NCBI GenBank assembly: GCA_019550975.1
Contig: SDWH01000008.1
Span: 1 to 64,000, forward strand
Source: Bacteroidales bacterium SW299
Lineage (GTDB): Bacteria; Bacteroidota; Bacteroidia; Bacteroidales; Bacteroidaceae
Reading direction: 5' to 3'
DNA: 64,000 bases
Shown: positions 1-8,975 of the stretch, piece by piece
Position numbering within the stretch: the stretch's first letter is position 1
Layout: each line of letters starts with the position of its first letter
The notes under the pieces: model-generated
Seen by the model: the letters and a program-made list of their open reading frames with translations, nothing else
What the model was told of the DNA's origin: nothing
Databases searched by the model: none
Made by a program: the position numbers and the translations under genes

Positions 1-22
1 CCGGCGGCATAAGTCTGCCTCT

Positions 23-166
23 TCACTGCAGTGAGGAGAACGTATCACTGCAGTGAAGAGATCGTATCGCTCCAGTGAAGAGATCGTATCGCTCCAGTGA
101 AGAGATCGTATCGCTCCAGTGAAGAGATCGTATCGCTCCAGTGAAGAGATCGTATCACTCCAGTGA
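23..166. repeat. Tandem palindrome array, seven units, 22-bp period
   Basis: Seven 12-nt palindromes start at 23, 45, 67, 89, 111, 133 and 155, an exact 22-bp period. The first two are TCACTGCAGTGA (perfect), the next four TCGCTCCAGTGA and the last TCACTCCAGTGA. The 10-nt spacers are nearly invariant (AGAGATCGTA in most). The array ends 43 bp before the recO start codon. Function unknown; the same architecture with other cores occurs at three further places in this window. Confidence 0.9.
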
Positions 167-209
167 AGAGGTGTCTTTAGCGCGGAATCTTGAAAATTTC
201 TTATAGGTA

Positions 210-938
210 ATGTTGCAGAAATTGCATGGAGTCGTGCTGTATGTGGTGAAATACAGCGACAAGTCGAACATCGCACACATATATACCGAGCAGGACGGGC
301 AGGTTTCTTTTCTGATTCCCGCTGTCCGCCGTTCGCGCAAGTCGGCGGTCAATCCGGTTCTGTTCCGCCCGTTCTCGCTGGTGGAGATTGAAGCGGACAT
401 ACGCCTCAAGTCCGGCCTGCATCCCATCCGCGAGGCAAGAATCTGGTATCCGCTCGACAGCCTGCCCTATCATCCTTATAAGATGGGCATATCCATGTTT
501 CTTGCCGAGTTTCTGTACCGCACGTTGCAGGAAGAAGACGGCAATGCCCCTCTGTTCGCCTATCTGGTGAATTCCATTCGCTGGCTCGACGCTTGCGGCC
601 GTGACTTTTCTAATTTCCATCTGGTCTTTCTCCTCCGCCTGACCCGCTTTCTGGGCTTTTATCCCAATTTGGACGATTATGTTTCCGGATGTTGCTTTGA
701 CTTGCTGAACGCCTGTTTTGTAGACGGGACGCCGTCGCACGGGCTTTTCCTTTCCGCTGAAGAGTCTTCCAGAATCATTAATCTGATGCGCATGAATTAT
801 GAAACGATGCGTCTGTTCGTTATGAGCCGGAATGAGCGCAACCGCTGCCTGGACGTTATCGTAGCGTATTACCGTCTTCACTTGCCTGCCTTTCCGGAAC
901 TGAAGTCGCTTTCTGTGCTGAAGGAGCTTTACGGCTGA
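210..938 (+). CDS. recO: DNA repair protein RecO
   Basis: 242 aa. RecO binds single-stranded DNA and, with RecR, helps load RecA onto SSB-coated DNA in recombinational repair. The N-terminal ~80 residues have the look of the RecO OB fold, with the Bacteroidota-like segment YSDKSNIAHIYTEQDG and the basic stretch VRRSRKS. The rest is the helical C-terminal domain; the length is normal for the family. The ATG at 210 follows the palindrome array directly, and no clear promoter could be picked in the 40 bp between. A hairpin at 945-990 ends the gene. Identification is by overall resemblance, without a catalytic motif to point to. Confidence 0.88.
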   Translation: MLQKLHGVVLYVVKYSDKSNIAHIYTEQDGQVSFLIPAVRRSRKSAVNPVLFRPFSLVEIEADIRLKSGLHPIREARIWYPLDSLPYHPYKMGISMFLAEFLYRTLQEEDGNAPLFAYLVNSIRWLDACGRDFSNFHLVFLLRLTRFLGFYPNLDDYVSGCCFDLLNACFVDGTPSHGLFLSAEESSRIINLMRMNYETMRLFVMSRNERNRCLDVIVAYYRLHLPAFPELKSLSVLKELYG

Positions 939-944
939 TAAAAG

Positions 945-990
945 ACAGAGGGCGCAGAATGTGATTGCTCATGCATTCTGCGCCCCCTGT
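945..990. terminator. Bidirectional terminator hairpin between recO and yqeY
   Basis: Arms 945-961 and 974-990 pair over 17 nt with one mismatch around a 12-nt loop. It separates the convergent recO and yqeY genes. The arm sequence (acagagggcgcagaatg) belongs to a CACAGAG/GCAGAGG-rich palindrome theme seen at several other intergenic sites in the window. Confidence 0.7.
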
Positions 991-1010
991 GCCAGCTTTT
1001 GTCCGGAAAC

Positions 1011-1460
1011 TTATCCGAGCAGTTCCTTTACTTTGGCTGAGATGGCCCGTCCCTCTGCCAGTCCGGCGAGTTCTTTGGTTGCCACTCCCATCACTTTGCC
1101 CATATCTTTTCCGCCGGTAGCCCCTACGCGGGTGATGATGTCTTTCAGTCTGGCCTCCAGTTCCTCGGCCGAAAGCTGTTTCGGCAGGTAGGTTTCAATA
1201 ACCCGTACCTGTGCCATTTCTTCTTCCGCCAGCTCCTGGCGTCCGGCCTGCATGTATCCTTCAGCAGAGTCTTTCCCTTGTTTCACCAGTTTCTGCATCA
1301 GTTTCAGTGCCGTTTCGTCGCTGAGCGTGTCGTTGGCTCCCGGAGCGGTTTTGGCTTCCAGAAAAACTTTCTTTACATTGCGCAAGGTTTCCAGTCTTAC
1401 CTTGTCTTTTGCCTTCATGGCTTCCTTGATATCATTGCTGATCTGGTCAAATAAATCCAT
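1011..1460 (-). CDS. GatB/YqeY domain protein
   Basis: 149 aa, the normal length for free-standing YqeY proteins. YqeY resembles the tRNA-binding tail domain of the GatB amidotransferase subunit; the role of the free-standing form is not settled. Visible features are the N-terminal segment with KAKDKVRLETLRNVKKVF, the helical middle with ETYLPKQLSAEEL, and the C-terminal GKVMGVATKELAGLAEGRAIS that typifies the family. It starts 17 bp after the ftsZ stop on the same strand, so it is probably the last gene of the division operon. Confidence 0.9.
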   Translation of the reverse strand: MDLFDQISNDIKEAMKAKDKVRLETLRNVKKVFLEAKTAPGANDTLSDETALKLMQKLVKQGKDSAEGYMQAGRQELAEEEMAQVRVIETYLPKQLSAEELEARLKDIITRVGATGGKDMGKVMGVATKELAGLAEGRAISAKVKELLG

Positions 1461-1477
1461 AGTGTTTTGAGTTTGTT

Positions 1478-2788
1478 TTAAAAAAATATTTTCTGTGGGT
1501 CGGAAGAGTCTTCGCTGCTACCCGATTCTGCGGGAGGCATTTCTTCTATGTTGGCTTTAGACTTGATGCTGTCCAGCGCCTTCTTTGTCCGGTTGTAGGT
1601 CGGCGTTGTTTCAACTACGCTGATGATGTCATCATTGTCCAGATCCTCTTGTGAGAATATGTAAATCTTGAGGTCTTTTTTTCTTCTGTCGTTTTCCAGC
1701 ATGCCCTTGTAGACATTGGCCCGTCTGGTAGTGTTGCTGTCTTCCCTTTGCTGCTGTTCTGCCAGTCTTCTCTGTTCTTCCGCGCTGTGCTTTTGCGCAA
1801 CGGCTTCCATGCCCGGCACGTCCTTTATTCCGAATCCTGTGGCAAGGATGGTAAATTTGATCTTGTCGCCCAGCTTTTCGTCGGTATAAAGTCCCCATTT
1901 GGTTTCGACATATCTCTCGAAGCGGCTCATGAACTCGTGGATTTCATCCATTTCGCCCATCATCAGTTCGCTGCTCGGGTTATAAGTGATCACGAAGAGC
2001 ACTTTTTTTGAGTTGAAGATGTCGTTGTTGTTCAGCAGCGGGGAGTTGAGCGCATCGGTTATGGCCTGGCTGACCCGGTTCTCTCCTTCTCCGTATCCTG
2101 TGCTCATGATGGCCACGCCTCCGTCTTTCAGGACAGTCTGCACGTCGTTGAAGTCAAGGTTTATCTCACCCTTGAGCGTGATGATTTCCGCGATGCTCTT
2201 TGCAGCCACAGACAGCGTGTCATCGGCTTTCCCGAATGCGTTTTTCACGCTCAGGTCAGAGTACACGTGCCGCAGGCGTTCGTTGTTGATGACGAGCAGT
2301 GCGTCCACGTTTTTGCTCATTTCTTCCACGCCGTCGAGTGCCTGGTCGATTTTCCGGTATCCTTCAAACAGGAAAGGAATCGTGACGATGCCTACGGTAA
2401 GAATGCCCATATCCTTTGCGGTCTTGGCGATGACGGGAGCGGCTCCGGTTCCCGTACCTCCTCCCATTCCGGCCGTAATGAATGCCATGCGGCATCCGTC
2501 GCTCAGCATTTCCTTGATGTCGTCCATGCTTTCTTCGGCTGCAGCACGCCCTCTGTCAGGCTTGTTCCCGGCTCCCAAGCCTTCGCTTCCCAACTGGAGC
2601 TTGTGGAGGACGGGCGATTCGTTCAGAATCTGCTTGTCTGTGTTGCAGACTACGAATGTGACATCGTGTATGCCTTCTTTATACATGTGGTTGACAGCAT
2701 TTCCTCCTCCGCCGCCAACGCCGATCACTTTGATTATATGTAGAAAATCCTTTTCAAAATCGAAAGGCACTCTTTTTTCTTCTGGCAT
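1478..2788 (-). CDS. ftsZ: Cell division protein FtsZ
   Basis: 436 aa. Tubulin-like GTPase that polymerises into the cytokinetic ring at mid-cell. The nucleotide-binding start VIGVGGGGGNAVNHM lies near residue 21, the tubulin signature GGGTGTG is at 109-115, and the T7-loop region NLDFNDVQTVL is near residue 214. After the ~320-residue core comes a charged linker rich in Q and R. A conserved-looking block, EDLDNDDIISVVETTPTY, sits about 40 residues before the C-terminus, followed by a further acidic tail. In most bacteria the conserved FtsA/ZipA-binding peptide is at the very end, so the terminal extension is a Bacteroidota-type feature. Start ATG 2788 is 37 bp after ftsA. Confidence 0.97.
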   Translation of the reverse strand: MPEEKRVPFDFEKDFLHIIKVIGVGGGGGNAVNHMYKEGIHDVTFVVCNTDKQILNESPVLHKLQLGSEGLGAGNKPDRGRAAAEESMDDIKEMLSDGCRMAFITAGMGGGTGTGAAPVIAKTAKDMGILTVGIVTIPFLFEGYRKIDQALDGVEEMSKNVDALLVINNERLRHVYSDLSVKNAFGKADDTLSVAAKSIAEIITLKGEINLDFNDVQTVLKDGGVAIMSTGYGEGENRVSQAITDALNSPLLNNNDIFNSKKVLFVITYNPSSELMMGEMDEIHEFMSRFERYVETKWGLYTDEKLGDKIKFTILATGFGIKDVPGMEAVAQKHSAEEQRRLAEQQQREDSNTTRRANVYKGMLENDRRKKDLKIYIFSQEDLDNDDIISVVETTPTYNRTKKALDSIKSKANIEEMPPAESGSSEDSSDPQKIFF

Positions 2789-2825
2789 AAGAATATCGTT
2801 TATTTAAAATCAATAATTGGTTAAA

Positions 2826-4394
2826 TCATTCGTCCAACAAGTCTTTTGAGATTTTGTTGGCTCCGTCCGAAAACTTGTTGGCTCTGTCTTCCAGAAAGTC
2901 CTTCAGCTTGTCGACAAACGTTTTCGGCTTTTTGCTCATCTTCTTTTTCAGTTCGTCAATTTCCTCCTGCTTTTCGCTGACATTCATTTCGATGGCAAGT
3001 TCAAGCTGTTCTTGCGCCTTGTCATATTTGTTCTTGCTCAGGTATTTTCTGGTTTCTTCCAGCAGCGCTTCGCATTCTTTCACTTTTTGAAGGCGGAGAG
3101 CTTCTTCCTTTCTTTTTGCTTCTTCTGCTTTTTTTCTCCTTTCCTCTTCCTCCTGCTTTCTCCTCTCTTCTTCCATTTCCTGTTGGGATTTCAGGTCATT
3201 GCCTGTTCCGGAGAAGAGTTCTGCAGATTTCGTGGGATCGATTTTGCAGCAGTTGTCCTTTCCGGCAGAAAGCACTCCGATGATTGTGTTGCACGTGCCG
3301 TCGTTGGGGAGTTCTTCGCTGTTTTCCAGCGAAATCTTGCTTCCTTTGGCTATGCGGACCTTGTCGCTGTGCATCGTTTGTCTGAACGCTTCGTCGATGT
3401 TGGGCATGTTGGCTCCTCCGCCTGTGATGACGATGCCGGCCAGCAGCTTGTCGCTGTAGTGCGAGAACTTGATCTGGTTTTCGACATTCAGGATGATTTC
3501 CTTGATGCGCGCCTCGACGATTTCTTCCAGCTCTGCGGCCTTGATGCTCGTCTGGTCGTCCAGCGAGTAGGTGATGTCGTTTTTTTCGCCCTCTTTCGGA
3601 GCCTCTGTGTAGGCACTCGCAAACCTCAGTTTCAGTTCTTCTGCGTCTTCTTCATCGATTTGCTTGTCGCTGCTGATATCTTTCGTCACGTTGTTGCTTC
3701 CCAGCGGGATTACGGCAAGATGCCGCAATATGTTGTTCTTGTATATGGCAACAGTTGTGGTTTCCGCTCCCAGGTCAACCAGTGCGCATCCCGAACGTCT
3801 TTCATCGCTGGTGAGTACGGCTTCTGCCGTTGCGACCGGCGAAATGATATATCCCGCGATTTCGCATTTGGCCAGCTTGAAGCATTGCTTTATTTTGTCT
3901 TTCAGCGTCCGCCGTGCGATGATGTTCAGGTAATGGCCTTCGATGCTGTCTGTAGAAATTCCCACGGGATCGATACGCAGTTCTTTCCCTATCAGGTATT
4001 CTTGAGGCACTACTTCCAGGATATCTTTGTCCGGCAGAGCCATTTCTCTGTTTGCCTTCATCATGGAGTCGGTGAGCGCCAATGAAATCTTCGTTTCATC
4101 GTTGAATTGTCTGAAGACGCGGTTTTCAACGCTGTACATTGATTTTCCTCCAATCCCTACATAAGCCTTCTTGATCGATGCGCCAAGCTGTTCTTCAAGG
4201 CTTCTGATGATTGATGTGAGGCATTGCAGGGTTTTGTCTGAATTATAGATGACACCTTTTCTTATACAGTCGGAAGAGTGTTCGCTGGCATGCGCGAGAA
4301 TCTGAATGCATCCGTCGGCCCTTTTCCTTCCTGCCAGGCCGATGATTTTTGTTGATCCCAGTTCGATTGCTACTATAAAGTCTGTTACTGCCAT
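2826..4394 (-). CDS. ftsA: Cell division protein FtsA
   Basis: 522 aa, longer than the ~420 aa of E. coli FtsA. Actin-fold ATPase that tethers FtsZ to the membrane. The N-terminus IVAIELGSTKIIGLAGRK is the phosphate-1 motif; ALVDLGAETTTVAIY is the phosphate-2 motif and VITGGGANMPNIDEA the adenosine motif. After about residue 395 there is an E/K/R-rich segment predicted to be a long coiled coil, then a C-terminal helix (DKLKDFLEDRANKFSDG and on) that may act as the membrane anchor. The added coiled coil between core and tail accounts for the extra length. Only 3 bp separate it from ftsQ. Confidence 0.95.
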   Translation of the reverse strand: MAVTDFIVAIELGSTKIIGLAGRKRADGCIQILAHASEHSSDCIRKGVIYNSDKTLQCLTSIIRSLEEQLGASIKKAYVGIGGKSMYSVENRVFRQFNDETKISLALTDSMMKANREMALPDKDILEVVPQEYLIGKELRIDPVGISTDSIEGHYLNIIARRTLKDKIKQCFKLAKCEIAGYIISPVATAEAVLTSDERRSGCALVDLGAETTTVAIYKNNILRHLAVIPLGSNNVTKDISSDKQIDEEDAEELKLRFASAYTEAPKEGEKNDITYSLDDQTSIKAAELEEIVEARIKEIILNVENQIKFSHYSDKLLAGIVITGGGANMPNIDEAFRQTMHSDKVRIAKGSKISLENSEELPNDGTCNTIIGVLSAGKDNCCKIDPTKSAELFSGTGNDLKSQQEMEEERRKQEEEERRKKAEEAKRKEEALRLQKVKECEALLEETRKYLSKNKYDKAQEQLELAIEMNVSEKQEEIDELKKKMSKKPKTFVDKLKDFLEDRANKFSDGANKISKDLLDE

Positions 4395-4397
4395 ATC

Positions 4398-5135
4398 TTA
4401 TTTCTCTTTTTTTGTTCCGATAATCTGGTTTTTGAATTCTATGCTTATGCGCTGGTACTTATTCCAACCGACATGATTCAACGCTTTTTCATAAAACGTT
4501 TGCAATTTACTGAATTTTTTGTCATAATCTTCAGCTTTTCCTAAAAAAAGAATGTGGTTGCCTACTCTTGGCACAATTTCTATCTCTTTTTGCGGAGTAA
4601 TGTTGATTTGTTCTACCTGCGCCTTCCAGAACGGGTTGTCCTGAAGGTATTTGCCGAGTGCAAAGAGTTCGCCTTTCGCAAACTTTTTGTCGATGAACCC
4701 TGTGGCTACAGCTACGTGCACCGGCTGGCTCAGGACAGACATGATTTCGCCTTTGTTGTCGATGTAGTAGTTGTCCCCATTGTCGCTCATTATGCGCAGC
4801 AGGGGTATGCGCTGCCTGATGTCAATATTGACTTTATTGCCTGATGTCAGATAGCATTGCGCTTCGCTGACGAACGGGTATTTTGCTATGGTTTCTTCAA
4901 GAAGTCGTACGTTGATGCTCCCAGCAGGTTTTCCCTGTGGCAGCAGTCTTTTAGATTTCAGCAGCTCTTCAATACCTTTTTTCGTGACAAAGTTATAGTT
5001 GACGCTGTCTTCCACAGTCAGTTCTATACCCTCGCAAATCTTGTCATTCGGTTTGCGGTTGAACAGGGTAACAGCTACTACAATGTAGCATGAAACCGCC
5101 AGCATCACAAATATCAGAAGAATCCGTTTTATCAT
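4398..5135 (-). CDS. ftsQ: Cell division protein FtsQ
   Basis: 245 aa. Bitopic membrane protein of the divisome, linking the early ring to septal peptidoglycan synthesis. One N-terminal transmembrane helix (about residues 3-24) is followed by a periplasmic part with a POTRA-like stretch near residues 38-110 and the motif FVSEAQCYL typical of FtsQ/DivIB. Sequence is weakly conserved in this family, so the assignment leans on its place between murC and ftsA. Its start overlaps the murC stop by 4 bp, which implies translational coupling. Confidence 0.9.
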   Translation of the reverse strand: MIKRILLIFVMLAVSCYIVVAVTLFNRKPNDKICEGIELTVEDSVNYNFVTKKGIEELLKSKRLLPQGKPAGSINVRLLEETIAKYPFVSEAQCYLTSGNKVNIDIRQRIPLLRIMSDNGDNYYIDNKGEIMSVLSQPVHVAVATGFIDKKFAKGELFALGKYLQDNPFWKAQVEQINITPQKEIEIVPRVGNHILFLGKAEDYDKKFSKLQTFYEKALNHVGWNKYQRISIEFKNQIIGTKKEK

Positions 5136-6505
5136 CTGTCTTTTAATAGTTCATAGATTTGTGGAACATAATTGTCGATATCGCCTGCTCCCAATGTGAT
5201 GAGCACCTCAATCTTCCGGGCTTTCAGCACGTCAAGCAGTTCTTCTTTTGTACACATCGTCTTTTCTATGCCCGGACGCAGGTTGTCATAAATCAGTTTG
5301 CTGGTAACTCCGGGGAGAGGCTGCTCTCGGGCCGGATAGATATCAAGCAGAATCACCTCGTCGAGCAGAGAAAGACTGTCGGCAAACTCTTTGTAGAAGT
5401 CACGTGTGCGCGTATACAGGTGAGGCTGGAATACGGCTGTCACCTTTTTGTCGGGATAAAGCATCCTGACGGACTTTACGCTCTGGTTTATCTCGGCCGG
5501 ATGATGAGCATAGTCGCTCAGAAATACAATCCTGTCATTCTTTATCTTGAAGTCGAATCTTCTGTCTACTCCTTTGAATCCGGGCATGGCAGCCTTTATT
5601 TCTTCAGCCGTTGCGCCTGCTATTTGTGCCAGCGCCATTGCTGCCACTCCATTTTCAATGTTTACATAAACCGGCACTCCAAGACGGATGTCTGCAATAT
5701 TTCCCAAAGGGGATATGTAGTCGAACATGATTTCACCGTTCCCGATACGTATATTCTCGGCATGGAAATCTCCTTCTGTTGCCGAATAGGTATAAACCGT
5801 TACTCCCGGCTGTACGTCGGGTTGCAGGTCGATACCTTTCTTTATGATAAGACAGCCGTCTTTCCGGATAAGTGACGTGTATTTGCGAAAGCTTTCCAGA
5901 TAAGCTTCATGCGTGCCATATATGTCCAGATGGTCAGAGTCGGTGGCAGTGATGACCGTTGCATACGGAGTAAGCCAATGGAAGGAGCGGTCGAATTCGT
6001 CGGCTTCAATTACAACGTATCTGCTGTCTGAAAGCAGAAGGTTTGTCCCGTAATTCTTTGATATGCCTCCCAGAAAGGCATTGCATCCCACATGTGAACG
6101 GTCTATGAGGTAAGCCGCCATGGTTGAAGTGGTTGTCTTCCCATGAGTGCCCGCCACACATATTCCTTTTTCGGTGCGGGTCAGCATTCCCAATACCTGT
6201 GCGCGTTTGTGGATTTCAAACTTGTTGTCTTGAAAATAACAGAGTTCTTTATGTTCTGCCGGTATGGCCGGAGTATAGACCACCAGGGTTGAAGATGCAT
6301 CTCTGAAATCTTCAGGAATCAGCGATACGTTTTCTTCATAGTGGATATCTGCTCCTTCTTCCTGAAGTTTGTGCGTAAGCTCGCTTGGCGTTTTGTCGTA
6401 GCCGGCCACTTTCTTTCCTTTTGAAAGAAAGTATCTTACGAGTGCGCTCATTCCGATTCCGCCTGCACCGATGAAATATACCGCTTTTATTGAATTAATG
6501 TCCAT
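5132..6505 (-). CDS. murC: UDP-N-acetylmuramate--L-alanine ligase MurC
   Basis: 457 aa. Cytoplasmic ATP-dependent ligase adding L-Ala to UDP-MurNAc, the first amino acid of the peptidoglycan stem. Domain 1 begins with the nucleotide-fold signature YFIGAGGIGMSALVRYF; the ATP loop is AGTHGKTTTSTMAAYL near residue 117; downstream are the Mur-ligase His (SDYAHHPAEI) and Arg/His features (FQPHLYTRT). Length is normal. Its first 11 bp overlap the end of murG, and its end overlaps ftsQ. Confidence 0.97.
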   Translation of the reverse strand: MDINSIKAVYFIGAGGIGMSALVRYFLSKGKKVAGYDKTPSELTHKLQEEGADIHYEENVSLIPEDFRDASSTLVVYTPAIPAEHKELCYFQDNKFEIHKRAQVLGMLTRTEKGICVAGTHGKTTTSTMAAYLIDRSHVGCNAFLGGISKNYGTNLLLSDSRYVVIEADEFDRSFHWLTPYATVITATDSDHLDIYGTHEAYLESFRKYTSLIRKDGCLIIKKGIDLQPDVQPGVTVYTYSATEGDFHAENIRIGNGEIMFDYISPLGNIADIRLGVPVYVNIENGVAAMALAQIAGATAEEIKAAMPGFKGVDRRFDFKIKNDRIVFLSDYAHHPAEINQSVKSVRMLYPDKKVTAVFQPHLYTRTRDFYKEFADSLSLLDEVILLDIYPAREQPLPGVTSKLIYDNLRPGIEKTMCTKEELLDVLKARKIEVLITLGAGDIDNYVPQIYELLKDR

Positions 6506-7628
6506 GTTCTTCTTTATATTTTAATGCCAGTTTGCATACCTCTTCGGCTATGACATCCGCCGAATTTTTGAAAGCCAGCCTGGTGATGTTTGTACTAAGT
6601 CTTTTCAGGGTTTCCGGTTCGTTCACGGCGCGTATGGCCGTATCGATCAGTTTCTCTTCCGCTTCGCTGTCCTTTATGTAGAGGGCTGCTTCCTTGTTTA
6701 CCAATGCCAGTGCATTTTTAGTCTGGTGATCCTCTGCCACATTGGGTGAGGGAACCAGTATAACCGGTTTCCCCAACAGACAAAATTCAGAAATTGATCC
6801 GGCTCCTGCACGGCTGATGACAAGGTCAGCAGCAGAGTAGGCGGCGGCCATGTCTGATATGAAGTCTGTGGTATGCAGCATAGGCATGCTGCCGGCTTCT
6901 TTTACGGCAGCCTTGGCTTCTTCAATGTATATTTTGCCAGTCTGCCATATAAACTGTACATCTGACTGCCTGATTTTGTTCAAACTGTGCATGACGCAGT
7001 TGTTGATGGTGCGCGCTCCCAGGCTTCCTCCGACAATCAGGATTGTTTTCTTCTGCGGGTCCAGGCCGAACATGCGTGTGGCTTCGCTTTTGTTTATCTT
7101 TTCGTCAAGCAAGTTCTGCCGGACCGGATTTCCTGTCAGGATAATCTTGTCTTTTTCGAAGAAGCGTTCCATTCCTTCATAGGCGACGCATATTTTCTTC
7201 GCACTTTTTGCAAGAAGCTTGTTGGTAACGCCTGCATACGAGTTCTGTTCTTGTATTAAGGTCGGAATACCTGCTGCTGCGGCTGTCTTCAGCGTTGGTC
7301 CGCTTGCATACCCGCCGACGCCTACGGCTGCATCCGGCTTGAAGTCTTTGATGATCTTTTTCGCCATTCGTTGGCTTCGGAAAAGTTTGATGAGGACACT
7401 GACGTTCTTCAGCAGATTCTTCCGGTTGAATCCGGCGACAGGCAGTCCGATAATCTTGTAGCCTGCAGCGGGGACACGTTGCATTTCCATTCTGCCTGAT
7501 GCCCCTACGAAAAGAATTTCAGAGTCAGGGTATTTCTTTCTGATGGCATTGGCTATTGATATTGCAGGGAAGATGTGTCCTCCTGTTCCTCCTCCGCTTA
7601 CTATAATGCGCAAACTGTTCTTTTCCAT
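6495..7628 (-). CDS. murG: UDP-GlcNAc transferase MurG (lipid II synthase)
   Basis: 377 aa from the ATG at 7628. Transfers GlcNAc from UDP-GlcNAc to lipid I on the inner membrane face, making lipid II. The glycine-rich G-loop IVSGGGTGGHIFPAI is at the N-terminus, a second G-loop ILIVGGSLGARTIN is mid-protein, and the UDP-binding region DLVISRAGAGSISEF follows. A GTG start at 7646 would add six residues (VNNTTI), but the ATG puts the G-loop at the usual distance from the N-terminus. Gap to ftsW is 73 bp, the longest in the core of the operon. Confidence 0.95.
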   Translation of the reverse strand: MEKNSLRIIVSGGGTGGHIFPAISIANAIRKKYPDSEILFVGASGRMEMQRVPAAGYKIIGLPVAGFNRKNLLKNVSVLIKLFRSQRMAKKIIKDFKPDAAVGVGGYASGPTLKTAAAAGIPTLIQEQNSYAGVTNKLLAKSAKKICVAYEGMERFFEKDKIILTGNPVRQNLLDEKINKSEATRMFGLDPQKKTILIVGGSLGARTINNCVMHSLNKIRQSDVQFIWQTGKIYIEEAKAAVKEAGSMPMLHTTDFISDMAAAYSAADLVISRAGAGSISEFCLLGKPVILVPSPNVAEDHQTKNALALVNKEAALYIKDSEAEEKLIDTAIRAVNEPETLKRLSTNITRLAFKNSADVIAEEVCKLALKYKEEHGH

Positions 7629-7701
7629 AATTGTTGTATTATTCACTACAAATTTACAAAAAGAAGTTCGAATGTTCTTTAGACAATTGTATATTTATGC
7701 T

Positions 7702-8958
7702 TCAAACCGGCTGTCCGGCATTTGCGTCCTGATTTTCCGGTGCTACAGGTTCCGCATTCTGCTCAGGCTGTATGCCGAGGGTTTGCTGTTCTTCTTTCAG
7801 CCTCTGCTGTTCGTTTGCATATTTGCTTATGCTGAGAATCATTCCTATATAGATACAGTTGATAAGGGTAGAAGTTCCTCCTTTGCTTATTAACGGCAGA
7901 GGCTGTCCGGTGACCGGCATGATTCCCACCGCAACCAGCATATTGAACAAAGCTTGTATGACAAGCAGTATGCCGATTCCCATGATAAGAAACATGTGAT
8001 AAGGCTTGTCGCACTTGTTGGCGATCTTGCCGATTCGCATGAGCAGAAGAATATAAAGCAGGGCTACGAATGCTCCTCCTATCAGTCCCATCTCTTCGAT
8101 GATAATGGCATAAATAAAATCGGAGTAGGCCTGCGACAAGAAATCACGCTGGACGCTGTTCCCCGGACCTTTCCCGAGGATGCTGCTTGTCGCGATTGCT
8201 ATATTGGCATGTGCAACCTGTGCGTCATTGTTCAAGTCATATTGGGCAGCGGGAATCTGTTCGTTGTTTGAGAAGTCGCTGATACGTTCTTTCCATGTGA
8301 TTGGGCGTTCGATGCCAATCGCTTTCCATGCGCTGGCGGGAACACACCAGATGACACTGAAGGCAAGAATAATTCCTATGATCCCGATGCCGGTCAGCTT
8401 AGCCATCTGTTTGAACGGGATTCGGGCTACAAGCATCAGAACATAAACAGATACCGCCAGCAGGACCGCTGTCGAAAGGTTTTCGGTGATGATCAGTGCA
8501 CAAGTTCCTCCCGTAACGCCAAGAATGAATCTGAACGCTTTTTTGTCTTCTCCGTTTTCTGTGTACATTTTGCTCAGAATGAATGCGACGGTAATGATGG
8601 TTGCCATCTTTCCCAGTTCCGACGGCTGAAATTGGATGATGCCCAGATCAATCCAGCGTTTGGCTCCATTGGTGGCGATTCCCATGATCAGCACGATGGC
8701 AAGCAATATCCATGAAATGGGGAGAAGTACAATAAATGTCTTGAACCATCTGCAAGGGATATTGTGGACGATCCATACCACAAAAACTCCGACCAGCAGC
8801 ATGGTCAGATGATTCGTTATCGGTGCCCAGTGATCTCCGGTCTTGAAAGACAGGGTGCTTGACGCACTGAACACTTCGATAATCGAGATCAGGCACAAGA
8901 ACAGGAAAATAATCCATACAGCCTTGTCGCCTTTGAAGAAATTCTTTAACAGATCCAT
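7702..8958 (-). CDS. ftsW: Septal peptidoglycan glycosyltransferase FtsW (SEDS family)
   Basis: 418 aa, polytopic membrane protein with about ten hydrophobic helices. SEDS proteins polymerise lipid II into glycan strands with the partner transpeptidase FtsI. Family features are the GAKRWIDLGIIQFQPSELGK block and the late motif GQPLPLISKGGTSTLINCI. The C-terminal ~45 residues are a soluble, Gln- and Glu-rich tail. It lies 17 bp after murD and before murG, the normal dcw position. Confidence 0.95.
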   Translation of the reverse strand: MDLLKNFFKGDKAVWIIFLFLCLISIIEVFSASSTLSFKTGDHWAPITNHLTMLLVGVFVVWIVHNIPCRWFKTFIVLLPISWILLAIVLIMGIATNGAKRWIDLGIIQFQPSELGKMATIITVAFILSKMYTENGEDKKAFRFILGVTGGTCALIITENLSTAVLLAVSVYVLMLVARIPFKQMAKLTGIGIIGIILAFSVIWCVPASAWKAIGIERPITWKERISDFSNNEQIPAAQYDLNNDAQVAHANIAIATSSILGKGPGNSVQRDFLSQAYSDFIYAIIIEEMGLIGGAFVALLYILLLMRIGKIANKCDKPYHMFLIMGIGILLVIQALFNMLVAVGIMPVTGQPLPLISKGGTSTLINCIYIGMILSISKYANEQQRLKEEQQTLGIQPEQNAEPVAPENQDANAGQPV

Positions 8959-8975
8959 TGTATTGTCAGTGATGT

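Noticed and set aside
23-166. CRISPR array
   Set aside because: Repeat and spacer are both conserved, the unit is 22 bp, and no cas genes are present.
3012-4085. 357-codon plus-strand frame
   Set aside because: Antisense to ftsA; Phe- and Cys-rich nonsense composition.
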